Assembly: GCF_905171775.1 (NCBI RefSeq)
Contig: NC_053494.1
Span: 196,819,044 to 196,883,043, forward strand
DNA: 64,000 nt
Direction: 5' to 3'
DNA from: Rana temporaria
Lineage: Eukaryota; Chordata; Amphibia; Anura; Ranidae
The notes beneath the pieces are model-generated. The model was not told the DNA's origin. It saw only the letters and a list, made by a program, of their open reading frames with translations, and did not search any database. The position numbers and the translations under genes were made by a program. Of this stretch, positions 1 to 10,270 are shown piece after piece. Every line of letters starts with the position of its first letter. The stretch's first letter is position 1.

Positions 1-317
1 AAAGGCAGCTGGAAGCATGCGTTCATTCATCTGAATTGCAGGAAAAAAACAAGTTAAGTGACCGTACAAAAACTGCAAGCATAACACAATGTAAGGTAAT
101 TTAATGTCGCAGGCTGGGTCTGTGCCAATATGAAAGGAGAGCCTTGGCATGTACTTCTGCTCTCCCTCAAACAACAGTTTGTAACTGCCCAGTACACACT
201 TTTATTTACCAATCTTCATGTTAAAGTTGCATGCACAGTAGCCAACAGGCCACCGCATGAGCATTGCCCAACCTTAGATAGGTCTAGCTTTATAATGGCT
301 TTGTAAGGATGTTAAAG
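1..317. other. No recognisable feature
   Basis: This is ordinary mixed-composition sequence. I see no open frame, inverted repeat or match to the repeat families found elsewhere in the window. Confidence 0.5.
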
Positions 318-646
318 TTAAAGGGGTTGTAAAGGTTCGTTTTTTATTTTCTAAATAGGTTCCTTTAAGCTAGTGCATTGTTGGTTCACTTACCTTTTCC
401 TTCCATTTCCCTTCTAAATGTTTTGTTTCTTTGTCTGAATTTCTCACTTCCTGTTCCTCCTCAGTAAGCTTGCCCCCATCATCCGAGCCGTTCTAGCTGG
501 GGGTTAGTCAGCCAGAACAGCTTACTGAGGACGAACAGGAAGTGAGAAATTCAGACAAAGAAAACAAAGAAAAAAAAAAAACATTTAGAAGGGAAATCGA
601 AGGAAAAGGTAAGTGAACCAACAATGCACCAGCTTAAAGGAACCTA

Positions 647-1139
647 CTGTATTTATCTGCGTATACCGCGCACTTTTTTGCCCTTAAAATCAGGGCAAAA
701 TCGTGGGTGCGCGATATATGCCGATACCCGCTTCCCGCACTGAGTTTGAACTGCGCCGCCGACATATACCGAGCGCAGTACACTCGTGTACATTCGGCCA
801 GGCTCGGCTTCGCTCGTGGTCATGCTCTGTGACGCCTCCTAGCCTTTATGCGTGAGAAGCCGAGCGTGGCCGAATGTGCCTGAGTGTACTGCGCTCGGTA
901 TATGTCGGCGGCGCAGTTCAAACTCAGCGTGGGAAGCGGGGATTCGACTGAGAGACAGCGCGGGAGGACACCACCGAGGCCGCAGACGGACGCTGGACCG
1001 GACAAGGCCAACGATGGATGCCGGGGAAGACACCAACGAGGGGCATTCAAACTGTAAGTATTTTTTTTTTCTAAAATTTCCCGTCTAGGTTGGGGGTGCG
1101 CGCTATACGCGGGTGCGCACAATACCCCGATAAATACGG
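647..1139. mobile_element. TA-flanked palindromic MITE nested in the T2-like element
   Basis: The ends are CTGTATTTATC and GATAAATACGG, each bordered by TA (645-646 and 1140-1141), which suggests a Tc1/mariner or pogo relative. Inside, segments near 720-790 and 860-950 form a second GC-rich inverted repeat. The host T2-like element reads on normally on each side. About 38 bp of the same family end recurs at 24331. No transposase is present. Confidence 0.6.
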
Positions 1140-1167
1140 TAATTAGAAAATAAAAAATGAACCTTTA

Positions 1168-1669
1168 GGCCCCATACTCACGACCAAACATGTCTGCTGA
1201 AACTGGCCCGCAGGCCAGTTTCAGCAGACATGTTTGGTCGTGTGTGGGCGCGAGCGGGCCGAATTCCAGCAAACATTTGCCCGCCGGGCCTTTTCCCAGC
1301 AGACAAATATTCCTGGACTTGTTTTAAAACAGTCCGCTGGAATTCTGCCCGCTCGGACATGTACGGTCGTCAGTACAGACCTACCGTACATGTCCAGGCG
1401 CCCGCCGTCCCTCGCATGCGTTGAATGACTTCGACGCATGCGTGGAAGCATTTTAAAGGCGGGCCGCCCACGTCGCCGCGTCATTGTCGCGGCGACACCG
1501 CGTCATCGACGCGGCGACACCGCGGACACGCCCCGCGTATTGTTTACGCGCGGACTTCTGTACGATGGTGTGTACAACCATCGTACAGAAGCCCTCTGGC
1601 AGACATGTATGGTGAAAACGGTCCGACGGACCGCTTTCACCATACATGTTTGTCCGTGTGTACCCGGCC
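1168..1669. mobile_element. Harbinger-like MITE (GGCC ends, TTA TSD)
   Basis: It begins GGCCCCATACTCACG and ends TGTGTACCCGGCC, with TTA on both sides (1165-1167 and 1670-1672). A 3-bp TTA duplication fits the PIF/Harbinger superfamily. The body is a chain of short inverted repeats, for example around 1186-1235 and 1560-1590. A close relative with the same modules is at 41969-42449. It interrupts the terminal repeat of the T2-like element at 318-1684. Confidence 0.7.
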
Positions 1670-1784
1670 TTACAACCCCTTTAACCTTCAATCTACTTTT
1701 GTAGTTTGCATTATGTAGGCCCCCACTTTAATACATTTAGAAGCTACATTTTTGGGGGTTGCAAGTACCTTTTCCATAATGTAC

Positions 1785-2130
1785 TTACATAGTTACATAG
1801 TTAGTCAGGTTGAAAAAAAACACAGTCCATCCAGTTCAACCATAAAAAAAAAAAAAAAAAAATATTATACAATCCCATATACCCAATTCTATACCTACAG
1901 TAGATCCAGAGGAAGGCGAAAAACCCCAGCAGAGCATGATCCAATTTGCTACAGCAGGAGAAAAAATTCCTTCCTGATCCCCTGAGAGGCAATCGGATTT
2001 ACCCCGGATCAACTTTACCTATAAATGTTAGTACTCAGTTATATTATGTACATTTAGAAATAATCCAGGCCAGAGGTCCAGTCGCTCATGGTCTGGAAAA
2101 CCCAAAAATGTTATATCAGGCAATCCCTTA
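1785..2130. repeat. Dispersed repeat with ACATAGTTACATAGT end
   Basis: The segment starts with a motif that recurs, in both orientations, at 61027 and 62097-62166 (ACATAGT, then GGTTGAA and a piece close to GTCCATCAAGT). It contains an A-run near 1843-1861. The superfamily is not clear to me. Confidence 0.5.
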
Positions 2131-2406
2131 TTAAAGGAGTTGTAAAGGAAAACATTTTTTCACCTTAATGCAATCACCAAGGGGCGGGGCCGAGTGATAC
2201 AGTGAGCGGCATGACATGGACTCATCACCACGTGAGCTCTCTTGCATGAATTTGGTGAGTTCTTGCGGGGAGGACCTGAGACAGCCACCGAGGGACCCCA
2301 GAAGACGTGGATTGGGGCCACTCTGTGCAAAACGAACTGCACAGTGGAGGTAAGTATGACATGTTTGTTATTTTAAAGATTTTTTTTTCCTTTATTAACC
2401 CTTTAA
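2131..2406. mobile_element. Short T2-like MITE
   Basis: TTAA borders (2131-2134 and 2403-2406) flank AGGAGTTGTAAAGG on the left and a related inverted end on the right. The interior near 2320-2380 matches the interior of the element at 18356-19580, so both belong to one subfamily. Confidence 0.6.
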
Positions 2407-3012
2407 GCTTGGTATCAGACATAACAAAACACGTAGAGAAATTGACCTCACTGATCACAAAATCCAATCCCTTGAAACACAACATAAAAAGACTAAAATT
2501 AGCCATAGAGCCCTCAACATTATAAGACCAAGTAAACCATTCTGTCTACAGGGAAGGTTAAAATGTTGTACAGTAGATGAATGTTTAGCAACAAATCTGG
2601 TAGATACTAGCAAGATCCCTCAGAAACTCATCCTCATAGGTTTTCATCCCCCAAATTCTTTCCCTTCAGGGACAAAATCTAACTCAACCTTCAGAAATCT
2701 TGAACTGTTTCAAAGATTTCTATTTATCTTAATACCATTTCTCAGATTCCCTGCCTACTGGACCAGACAGAATGTATCTCAAAGAATCTTCGCTCCCAAA
2801 ATTGATGCAGGTGGAATGTAAAAAGGTTCATGCCCCACTCATCATGGAAGAATTTGATGTTGCCCTGAAGTGCATGCCAGCAGGAAAAGCACCTGGCCCT
2901 GACAGCTTTATATTGCTGTACTATAAAATATTTCAGCACCAGCTGGCAGCTGGCTTTTCGAAGGTACATAAGGGTCTATCTCTCCCTACAGAAAACTTCC
3001 CTTGCTCATATC

Positions 3013-3503
3013 TAGGCATGTGCAAAAGGGAAAAAAAAATTGTTTCGTTTTAATTCGTTATTTAATTAATTTCGTTAACTTAGATTTGTTTAACATGTGT
3101 TAAATTCGTTTTCGGAATTCGTTCGTTTTCGACCGAATTTCGAAAAAAACGGTCGAATTCGAAAATATTTCGACCGGATTCGAAAACAAATTCTATTTGA
3201 ATCGAATTCGAAAACAATTCGATTAGAAAACAAATTCGAATGAAAATTGAAAGCAAATTTGAATCAAAATCTAAAAAATATAAATCGATTTCTAAAAAAG
3301 AATACAATAAAATAGAATATAAAATAATAAAACAATAGAATGAAAATCAAAGAATAGTAAAGAACAGAATGGAATTTAATAGAATGTAATCAAATACAAT
3401 AGAATATGACCTGGCTTCTTCTATCTATGTTCCATTTTCTGAAATCCGAAATTCATATAGAATGAACTCAAATTCGAATAGAAAAATATTAGAATAGAGC
3501 AGA

Positions 3504-3549
<46 letters not shown>

Positions 3550-4022
3550 ATTCTCTCTTCTAATATTTTTCTATTCGAATTTGAGTTCATTCTATATGAA
3601 TTTCGGATTTCAGAAAATGGAAGATAGATAGAAGAAGCCAGGTCATATTCTATTGTATTTGATTACATTCTATTAAATTCCATTCTGTTCTTTACTATTC
3701 TTTGATTTTCATTCTATCGTTTTATTATTTTATATTCTATTTTATTGTATTCTTTTTTAGAAATCGATTTATATTTTTTAGATTTTGATTCAAATTTGCT
3801 TTCAATTTTCATTCGAATTTGTTTTCGAATTCGATTCGAATAGAATTTGTTTTCGATGTTCGATCGAATTTTGTCCGCGGGTTTTCGATTCGAAAACTTT
3901 CGTTAGGATTTCGGTTAAATTTGTTAATATTACAATTCGGGAATTTGTATGCATGCGAATGTCCGAATAATGAAAACTTTGTCCGAATTTCGATTCGGAA
4001 CGAAACGAAATGCACATGCCTA
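3013..4022. mobile_element. hAT-type foldback element in the L1 fragment
   Basis: Perfect 12-bp terminal repeats TAGGCATGTGCA and TGCACATGCCTA are flanked by an exact 8-bp duplication CTCATATC (3005-3012 and 4023-4030), the hallmark of hAT elements. The whole body is a foldback: the arms at about 3220-3510 and 3546-3800 are near-exact reverse complements around an (AT)n centre. The interior is rich in TTCG and CGAA. Related ends (ACATGTCTA or TGCACATG) occur near 20290, 48850 and 58250. Confidence 0.8.
3512..3545. repeat. (AT)n microsatellite at foldback centre
   Basis: About 17 AT units lie at the symmetry centre of the 3013-4022 foldback. Confidence 0.95.
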
Positions 4023-4110
4023 CTCATATCACAGTGATCCCAAAGTCAGACAAGGTTCCCTTGCTCTGTGCCAGTTACAGGCCAATATCATTGCTCAATC
4101 CTCGCACTTA

Positions 4111-4495
4111 GACCCCTTTCACACTAAAAATAGTGCCTAAATACCGCCTGAAAAACTCCTGCCCAGCCCGAGGGCTTTCACACTGAGGCGATGCGCTGGC
4201 AGGAGAGAAAAAAATCTCCTGCTAGCAGCATCTTTGGAGCGGTGAGAGGAGCGGTATGTATACCGCTCCTTCACCACTCCTTCCCATTTAAAACAATAGG
4301 AAACCGCGGTAATACCGCCACAATTGCCTCTGCAGAGGCACATTGCGGGCGGTATTAACCCTTTATCGGCCGCTAGCAGTGGTTAATACCGCACCGCTAG
4401 CGGCTGAGTCCCGCGGCAATTCCGACGGTATAACGCTGCTATTTTTAGTGGCGCTATACCGCCACCGGGCCTCCTGCCCCAGTGTGAAAGGGGCC
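4111..4495. mobile_element. Harbinger-like MITE with CCCCTTTCACAC ends
   Basis: Inverted ends GACCCCTTTCACAC and GTGTGAAAGGGGCC are bordered by TTA (4108-4110 and 4496-4498). Rejoining the flanks restores an L1 reading through ILALRL. The interior holds several further short palindromes. Confidence 0.75.
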
Positions 4496-4599
4496 TTAGA
4501 CTCTTGCCCTACCTTAAGCGTATCATCTATCTAGACCAGATTGGCTTTGTAACTGGAAGAGAAGCAAGGGAAAACCCCTTTAAGCTCTGCACTTCCAAA

Positions 4600-5084
4600 G
4601 CTGGAGCTTAATGAGGCAAACACTTTAATACATCAGAATAGGGGCCAACACGATGAAGTGGATTAATCCGACATCAGCCGTTGTCGCATCACGAGTGCAA
4701 TGCTCTGCAGGCTCATCCGAAAAAAATTAAATAAATGCACATTTTCTTTCCTGCAAAAATAAGCGCACATTCTATTTTCTTCTTTAAGATGAGATTTTTT
4801 TTCAGCGGGAACGTCGGGGAACGCACTCAATGTAATGGCAAGAGGTGGTGGGTTGTACTGTAGGGTCTATTGTTGTTGACTGCTGGGGGATCTATTGTGA
4901 CAGGGTATTGTTAGTGGGGACGTTTACTTTTGCTGGTGGGGGATGAATTGTTGCTGGGGGGGGGGCAGTTGTTGTTGGAAGAGATCTACTATTAAGGGAA
5001 GGATCTATCGTTTTTGGGGTATTTATTGTTGCTGGGGGATCTGTGTGTGACTGGGATAGCACACAGATCTGTCTTCCGTGTTAA
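4600..5084. other. No gene seen; GT-rich stretch
   Basis: Between 4820 and 5045 the sequence has loosely repeated units such as TATTGTTG and GCTGGGGGATCTA, a possible decayed simple repeat. Nothing else is recognised. Confidence 0.4.
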
Positions 5085-5573
5085 GAGTTGCGCCCGGCGC
5101 ATAATCTATGCGGTTTGCGTAAGTCGTACGTCCGGCGTAAAGTTATTCCCCATATAGGAGGCGCAACTCATGCAAAGGTATGGACCAGGGAACACAAGCC
5201 GTCGTATCTTTTGTCGTTTACGTAGTATGTGAATAGGGCTGGGTGTAGGTTACGTTCACGTCGTAGGCAGTGATCCGTCGTATCTTAGGGAGTAGTTCCG
5301 ACGTGATTCTGCGCATGCTCACTGGGATGCGTCCACAGGACAGCGCATGCGCCGTACGTTATTCGTTTGCATGGGGTCACGCCTCATTAGCATGGCTGAC
5401 GCCCACTTCCACCTACGCTGGCTTACGCCGAGGAAACCCAGCGTATCTTTAAGAGCGAGTGGGAGCAAGTGCTTTGTGAATCCAGTGCTTGCATCTGTGC
5501 GCTGCGTCGGCGTAGCATATATTAGATACGCTACGCCCACATAAATATGCGCCGATGTATGTGAATCCGGGCC
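5085..5573. mobile_element. GATTCA foldback, copy 1 (left end missing)
   Basis: The right end GTGAATCCGGGCC and internal modules (CCGGCGTAAAGTTA; taaGTATGGACC-like; GAGCATGCGC-like) match the full copies listed below. The left terminus is not present. Confidence 0.65.
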
Positions 5574-5638
5574 TATTTGTTGGGAAAAAGGACAATTTGT
5601 TTTGGGTGCAACATCGCACGACCGCGCAATTGTCAGTT

Positions 5639-6142
5639 TTTTTTCTTCTTTTAAAGTGTATTTTGTGCGTGTACTCGAGAGAGGAGCCTGACTGCAGGAG
5701 TTGGGAGTAGGCAGGCCTCCCCCAGAGGCAATCTGCCACCTTTCTCCATGCCCCGGGTGGCAATGGCGGGTGTGTGAGGGGGTCCTCCCACACAGCCCGC
5801 CCTACCTGCTCTGCTTTGAAGCCCAACGGGGCAGAGGGACTCCCTATAAGGGAGTGAGAGGATCTAGCCCGCTCAACCAGCCCCGTTAGTCCTTCGCCTC
5901 TCTTTTTAGAGACAGCGTGGTCAAAGTGCGTGCATGTTAACCCAATTTCGAGTGCGTGTAAGTGTGGTGGTTTTTGTGGGAGGGGGGTGGGCGTACTAAG
6001 CGCAGGCTTAGCACACCCACCGGGAGCCGGGCTTAGACAACCAAACTCAATTCACATGTAGCCGAGACCGGGATCCGAACCCCTAGCTGCAGAGGTGAAT
6101 GGCTTGTCAGCGCAGTGCCAATCGCGTTGAGCCACCGCAGCT
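5639..6142 (-). mobile_element. tRNA-derived SINE with 14-bp TSD
   Basis: Read on the minus strand the element starts AGCTGCGGTGGCTCAACGCG. It has a pol III box A-like sequence TGGCTCAACGCG (6123-6134) and box B GGTTCGGATCC (6071-6081), at tRNA-like spacing. The other end, next to 5638, is a T/C-rich stretch that on the element strand is an A-rich tail. Flanking copies of CGCAATTGTCAGTT (5625-5638 and 6143-6156) are identical, which fits LINE-type target-primed integration. It is long for a simple SINE, so the central part probably includes an unrelated body. I do not know its family name. Confidence 0.8.
6071..6134 (-). promoter_or_regulatory. Internal RNA polymerase III promoter of the SINE (boxes A and B)
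   Basis: On the minus strand TGGCTCAACGCG fits the box A consensus and GGTTCGGATCC fits box B with one common variant base. Both are intact, so the copy may be transcribable. Confidence 0.65.
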
Positions 6143-6232
6143 CGCAATTGTCAGTTAAAGCGACGCAGTTTCAAATCGCAAAACGTGCTCTGGTCAGGAA
6201 GGGGGTAAATTCTTCCGGGGCTGAAGTGGTTA

Positions 6233-6661
6233 AAGTAATGCTCACCAATTGTCATATTTTTTTTTCCTCTTAGTACTGCTGCTCTCCTCCTGACTCTTTT
6301 CAATCACTTTCTCCTGTGTGCATTCTAGCTACAGATGCATGTCATTGTTCAGAGGAGACTTCCTCACAGAGACAACAGAGCAATGAGTCTGCCACTTCCA
6401 GTCTCCACCGGACGCGCCGTGTAACAGAGCGACAGAACAAAGCGCTGTCACCCTATAACAGGAAGTGTCTGAACGAGGATCTTCATAGCAGAATCCCTGA
6501 GTATTATTATCATGAAAGCTGCAGATATAAAAAGATTGAAATTACTTTTGGAATGGAATGAAAAGGTTGAAGATTATACGGGATTCTAGTGATTGAATTA
6601 CACCTACTTTAAAACACATTCACCCAAATGCAGATTTTTCTTTCCTGACACTTCCTTTAAT
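6233..6661. repeat. Possible T2-like element remnant
   Basis: TTAA followed by AGTAATGCTCACC at the left and CTTCC before TTTAA at the right are the only signs. The terminal repeats do not match each other well. An 81-codon open frame inside has no recognisable domain. Confidence 0.3.
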
Positions 6662-6937
6662 CAAGTGAAAGTTATGTCTTGACAGCTGTGTTCCTGGTAC
6701 ACCTACAGCAATGTGATTGGCTGGCTCACTGGCAGACCATTATTTTTTCAAACACACAATGCTTGATTTGCCTTGATATTTATTCTGTGTAAAGCATCTA
6801 TTTTTTTCAAATGTTTCATTTAAAAGTTCTGAAAGCAAGAAAACGACTTCTAACTTCTACTGGATGCTGATCTTTAACCACTTAAAGGGGTTGTAAAAGT
6901 TCGTTTTTTTTTTTATTTTCAAATTAGGTTCCTTTAA

Positions 6938-7773
6938 GGGGGTGTTCCAGTAATTTTTAATGTTTATTAAAAGTCAGCAGGTACAAAAAGTGTAGCTGCT
7001 AGCTTTTAATAAACATACACTCACCTGCTCCACGTTCCAGCGACGCGCCAGCTGGGGCTCCGCTCCTCTCCCCCCCTCTCCGGTCGGCGTCTTCATTCTT
7101 AGGCTGCATTCACACCTGAGCGTTTTGTCGCCTGAAGCCTGAAGCTCCAAAACGCTAGAGGGGAAAAAATACATTATTCTCAATGGAGATGGTTCACATC
7201 TCCACTCCAAAACGCCTGACGCCGAACGCCTGAAGCTCAAAAAAGTTCTGGACCCTTTTTGTCGCTCGAATTGAGCGTATTTGGGCGTTTTTCTGTTTTT
7301 AACATTGGTGACCTGTCCAAAATCGCGGTAAAAAACGCTGCGACAAATCGCGGTACAAAACGCCGCAAATATCGCAGCAAAACGCGGTAAAAAACACTGC
7401 AAAATCACGGCAAAACGCTACGCTCAGGTGTGAATGCAGCATAAGTGTGGGCACCCGGCCGTGACAGCTTTCGGCTTCACGGCCGGGCACCCACTGCGCA
7501 TGTGCGAGCGGCGCTGCGCCATCCGATTGGACAGGCGATCACCAGGGACCTGTCACGTGTCCCAGGCGATCGCCTACAGGGAGGGGCTGCCAAAAGGCGA
7601 TTAGACTATTCGCCTTAGCAGCCCCTCGGCGGAAGGAGGAAGTGGGACAGGAAGTCCCACTCCTCCTGAAGCCTCCACTCCCCCCCCCCAAAAAAAATTA
7701 CATGCCAAATGTGACATGTAAGGGGGCGAGGAGTGGATTAAGCGGAAGTTCCACTTTTGGGTGGAACTCTGCT
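6938..7773. mobile_element. T2-like element nested in another T2-like element
   Basis: Its ends AGGGGGTGTTCC and GGAACTCTGCTT are bordered by TTAA at 6934-6937 and 7774-7777. Removing it rejoins the host sequence GGTTCCTTTAAGCTAGTG, which is present uninterrupted at 358-374. It carries a third-level insertion at 7102-7441. Confidence 0.7.
7102..7441. mobile_element. Harbinger-like MITE, third nesting level
   Basis: Inverted ends GGCTGCATTCACACCT and AGGTGTGAATGCAGC are flanked by TTA on the left and TAA on the right. The interior has repeated AAAACGC and GCGTTTT units in opposite orientation. Confidence 0.65.
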
Positions 7774-8255
7774 TTAAGCTAGTGCATTGTTGGTTCACTT
7801 ACCTTTTCCTTCTATTTCCCTTCTAAATGTTTTTTTTCTTTGTCTGAATTTCTCACTTCCTGTTCCTCCTCAGTAAGCTTGCCCCATCATCCAAGTTGTT
7901 CTGGATGGGGGTTAGTCAGCGTGCTCGCCCCCTCCCTTGGGACTACATCCCTGCGGGGAGACGTCATCCGAACCGTTCTGGCTGGGGGTTAGTCAGTGTG
8001 CTTGCCCCCTCTCTTGGGACTAGCTAGCGTCTCCCTGCAGGGATGTAGTCCCAAGGGAGGGGGTGAGCATGCTGACTAACCCCCAGCCTTAACGTCTCGG
8101 ATGATGGGGGCTAGCTTACAGGAAGTGAGAAATTCAGACAAAGAAATAAAAACATTTAGAAGGGAAATGGAAGGAAAAGGTAAGTGAACCAACAATGCAC
8201 TAGCTTAAAGGAACCTATTTAGAAAATAAAAAAAAAACTTTTACAACCCCTTTAA

Positions 8256-8615
8256 GGACCAGAAGATTTCCCCCTTAATAACCAGGTAATTTTTTTGCGA
8301 TTCAGCACTGCGTCGCTTTACATGACAATTGCATGTCGTGCGACGTTGTATCCAAACAAAATTGACGTCCTTTTTTTCCCACAAATAGATCTTTCTTTTG
8401 GAGGTATTTGATCACCTCTGCGGTTTTTATTTTTTGCGCTATAAACATTTTCCTTTTTGTCAGAACAGCGGTCTGCCTTGTATACATAGGCAGACCACTG
8501 TTCTGCCTTTCTACGAACGATTGCGTTCCCCAGTCGAAGAAGAGAATCCCATACAGGTACATGATTTTGCGCTAAAGGGCTGCTCTGCCGCAGTATATGT
8601 ATGTGGGGGCGGTCA
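8256..8615 (+). repeat. TTAACCACTT repeat, left part
   Basis: It begins TTAAGGACC and runs through the conserved piece CACTGCGTCGCTTTA and the stretch TGATCACCTCTGCGGTTTTT, as in the 22143-23136 copy. It stops where the next copy begins. Confidence 0.6.
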
Positions 8616-10270
8616 TTAACCACTTGCCGACCGGCTCACGCCGATATACATTGGCACAGTGGCACAGATGTGCAAAATTTCGTATGGGTATGTCGGCCCT
8701 TTAAGAACCGCCAGAGGGCGCACACACGTGGCCGGCGGGCGTGATCGCCGCCGGCCACACGCGATCGCATGCATGAGCGCCAGGACACGGGGATTTGTGT
8801 GTGTAGACACACAAATCCCTGTGCTGTCAGGAGAGAGGAGACATGTAGTTTGTTCCTAGTAAATAGGAACAACGATATGTCTCCTCTCTTACTCAGTCCT
8901 ATCCCCATACAGTTAGAACACCAGTTAACAACCAGCCTCCGCAGTTATATTGCGTCAGGTTGGCTCTCTAGGGCGAATCACCGTCATGGAACGTCGTCCA
9001 CTTTAAGACCACTAGGGGGCATACGCGTGGTGCGACGCCAGAGTGGATGCGCATGGCCACCCGCGATCGCTCCTGAGAGAGACAGAACGGGGATTTGTCA
9101 ATGTCAACAGACAGATCCCTGTTCTGTCAGGGGAGGATAGACAGATCTGCTGTTCCTATTGATTAGGTACAGCGATCTGTCTCATCCCCCAGTCACTACA
9201 CTGTCCCCACAGTTAGAAACACCTCCCTAGGGAACACTTAACCCCTTGATCGCCCCCAAGTGTTAACCCCTTCCCTACCAGTGAAATTTACGCAGTGATC
9301 CATGCATTTTTTATAGCACTGATTGCTGTATAAGTGTCAATGGGCCAAATCCTCAAAAGGGATACGCAGGCGGAACTGCTGTTCAGCCTGCGTATCCCTG
9401 TGCCTATCTTTGGAACTGATCCTCAGAAGCAGTTTTCCAAAGATAGGCAGAAGATCCGACATCTGTAAGAGACTTACACTGTCGGATCTTAGGATGCAGT
9501 ACCGCATCCGCCGCTGGGGGCATTTCGAGTCGAAATGCTGCTTCGTGTATGCAAATGAGGACTTACGGAGATCCACAAAGCTTTTCAGCTTTGTGTTTTC
9601 TGCGTAAGTTTACGTTTGCATACGTAAAATTAGTTCTGCTTTTACAAAGTGTAAACTAGTTACACCTTGTAAAAACAGACCTTTTTTTCGATCGCCGCAA
9701 TTTTTTTAAAATTTAGAAAAAAAAATTTCGGCGCGTAACTTTTTTTTTACCCGACGCAACTTTATTGTCCCGTCGCAATCCACAAAGCCCGGCGTAACGT
9801 AATTTTGCGCGCTGCCCGTCGGGAAAATGACGTCACAAGCATGCGCAGTACGGCCGGCGCGGTAGCGCGCCTCATTTAAATTGTCATCGCCCCCTGCAGA
9901 AGAGGACCACCTTACGCCGGAGACATTTAAGTTACACGGCCTGAAATTTCTAGGTAAGTGCTTTGTGGATCGGGCACTTAGGTAGAAATTTTAAGGCAGT
10001 GTAACTAAAATGGGAAAAGATAAGTTAGGCAGGATTTTTGAGGATTTGGCCCAATGGTCCCAAATATGTGTCCAAAGTGTACGATCTGTCCGTTGCAAGG
10101 TCGCAATCCCGATAAAAATCGCAGATCGCCGCCAATACTAGTAAAAAAAAAAATATACAATAAAAATGCCATAAAAAAAACATAGATCTATCCCCTATTT
10201 TGTAGACCATTTTATGGTTTGACAGTTGGGTTGAGACGAGTGCATCCGATGTGACAGTTACATTCCTGGA
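8616..10270. repeat. TTAACCACTT repeat, interrupted by a GATTCA foldback
   Basis: The left edge reads TTAACCACTTGCCGACC. Two internal segments near 8640-8920 and 8920-9190 resemble each other in plan (a GC-rich part, ACACAAATCCC or ACAGATCCC, then GTTCCTA...TAGGAAC palindromes). The copy continues after the nested element with the AAAAATCGCAGATCGCC region. Confidence 0.55.
9342..10052. mobile_element. GATTCA foldback, copy 2
   Basis: The ends are GGGCCAAATCCTCAAAA and TTTTTGAGGATTTGGCCC. The host reads GTCAAT before and AATGGTCC after, consistent with a very short duplication (AAT). The related uninterrupted host sequence TGTCAATGG is at 49419-49427. Confidence 0.7.

Larger units (their letters stand above)
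318..1684. mobile_element. T2-like palindromic MITE, split by two insertions
   Basis: The element starts at a TTAA (318-321) followed by AGGGGTTGTAAAGG and ends with CAACCCCT before a TTAA at 1681-1684. The segments around 340-480 and 530-645 are reverse complements of each other, so the element is a long foldback. Two younger elements (647-1139 and 1168-1669) sit inside its right part and removing them restores the terminal sequence. TTAA flanks with AGGG-type ends are typical of the T2/Kolobok group known from Xenopus. A second copy of the same family is at 6883-8255. There is no coding capacity, so it must be mobilised in trans. Confidence 0.75.
2750..4590 (+). pseudogene. L1-type LINE ORF2 fragment (reverse transcriptase N-terminal part), broken
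   Basis: Translation near 2840-2910 gives EEFDVALKCMPAGKAPGPD, which resembles the start of an L1 ORF2 reverse-transcriptase domain (E-L-x-A-I-x-x-M-P-x-G-K-x-P-G-P-D). The reading resumes after 4022 with AHI-like sequence, IPKSDKVP and SYRPISLLN, and again after 4498 with LKRIIYLDQIGFVTGREAREN, another L1 block. Two insertions (3013-4022 and 4111-4495) split the fragment and leave exact duplications of target sequence. A frame change near SYRPISLLN and the lack of the catalytic core downstream make it non-functional. Sequence from 2407 to 2750 may be more of the same LINE, but I could not confirm it. Confidence 0.75.
5574..6236 (-). repeat. TTAACCACTT repeat fragment, host of a SINE
   Basis: The segments outside the SINE match the interior of the copy at 22143-23136 (the stretch around GCGCGGTCGTGCGACG), in reverse orientation, and the right end reads AGTGGTTAA. 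A SINE at 5639-6142 interrupts it. Confidence 0.6.
6883..8255. mobile_element. T2-like palindromic MITE, host of nested elements
   Basis: This is the same family as 318-1684. TTAA at 6883-6886 precedes AGGGGTTGTAAAAG and the right end reads CTTTTACAACCCCTTTAA (to 8255). The foldback arms are at about 7780-7880 and 8100-8230. A second TTAA-flanked element (6938-7773) has been inserted close to its left end. A spacer at 7880-8100 holds an additional inverted pair containing GGGGGTTAGTCAG. Confidence 0.75.

Noticed and set aside
6060..6142. Functional tRNA gene
   Set aside because: Boxes A and B are present, but the sequence does not close into a cloverleaf with an anticodon stem that I can draw, and it is the head of a 500-bp element with a TSD.
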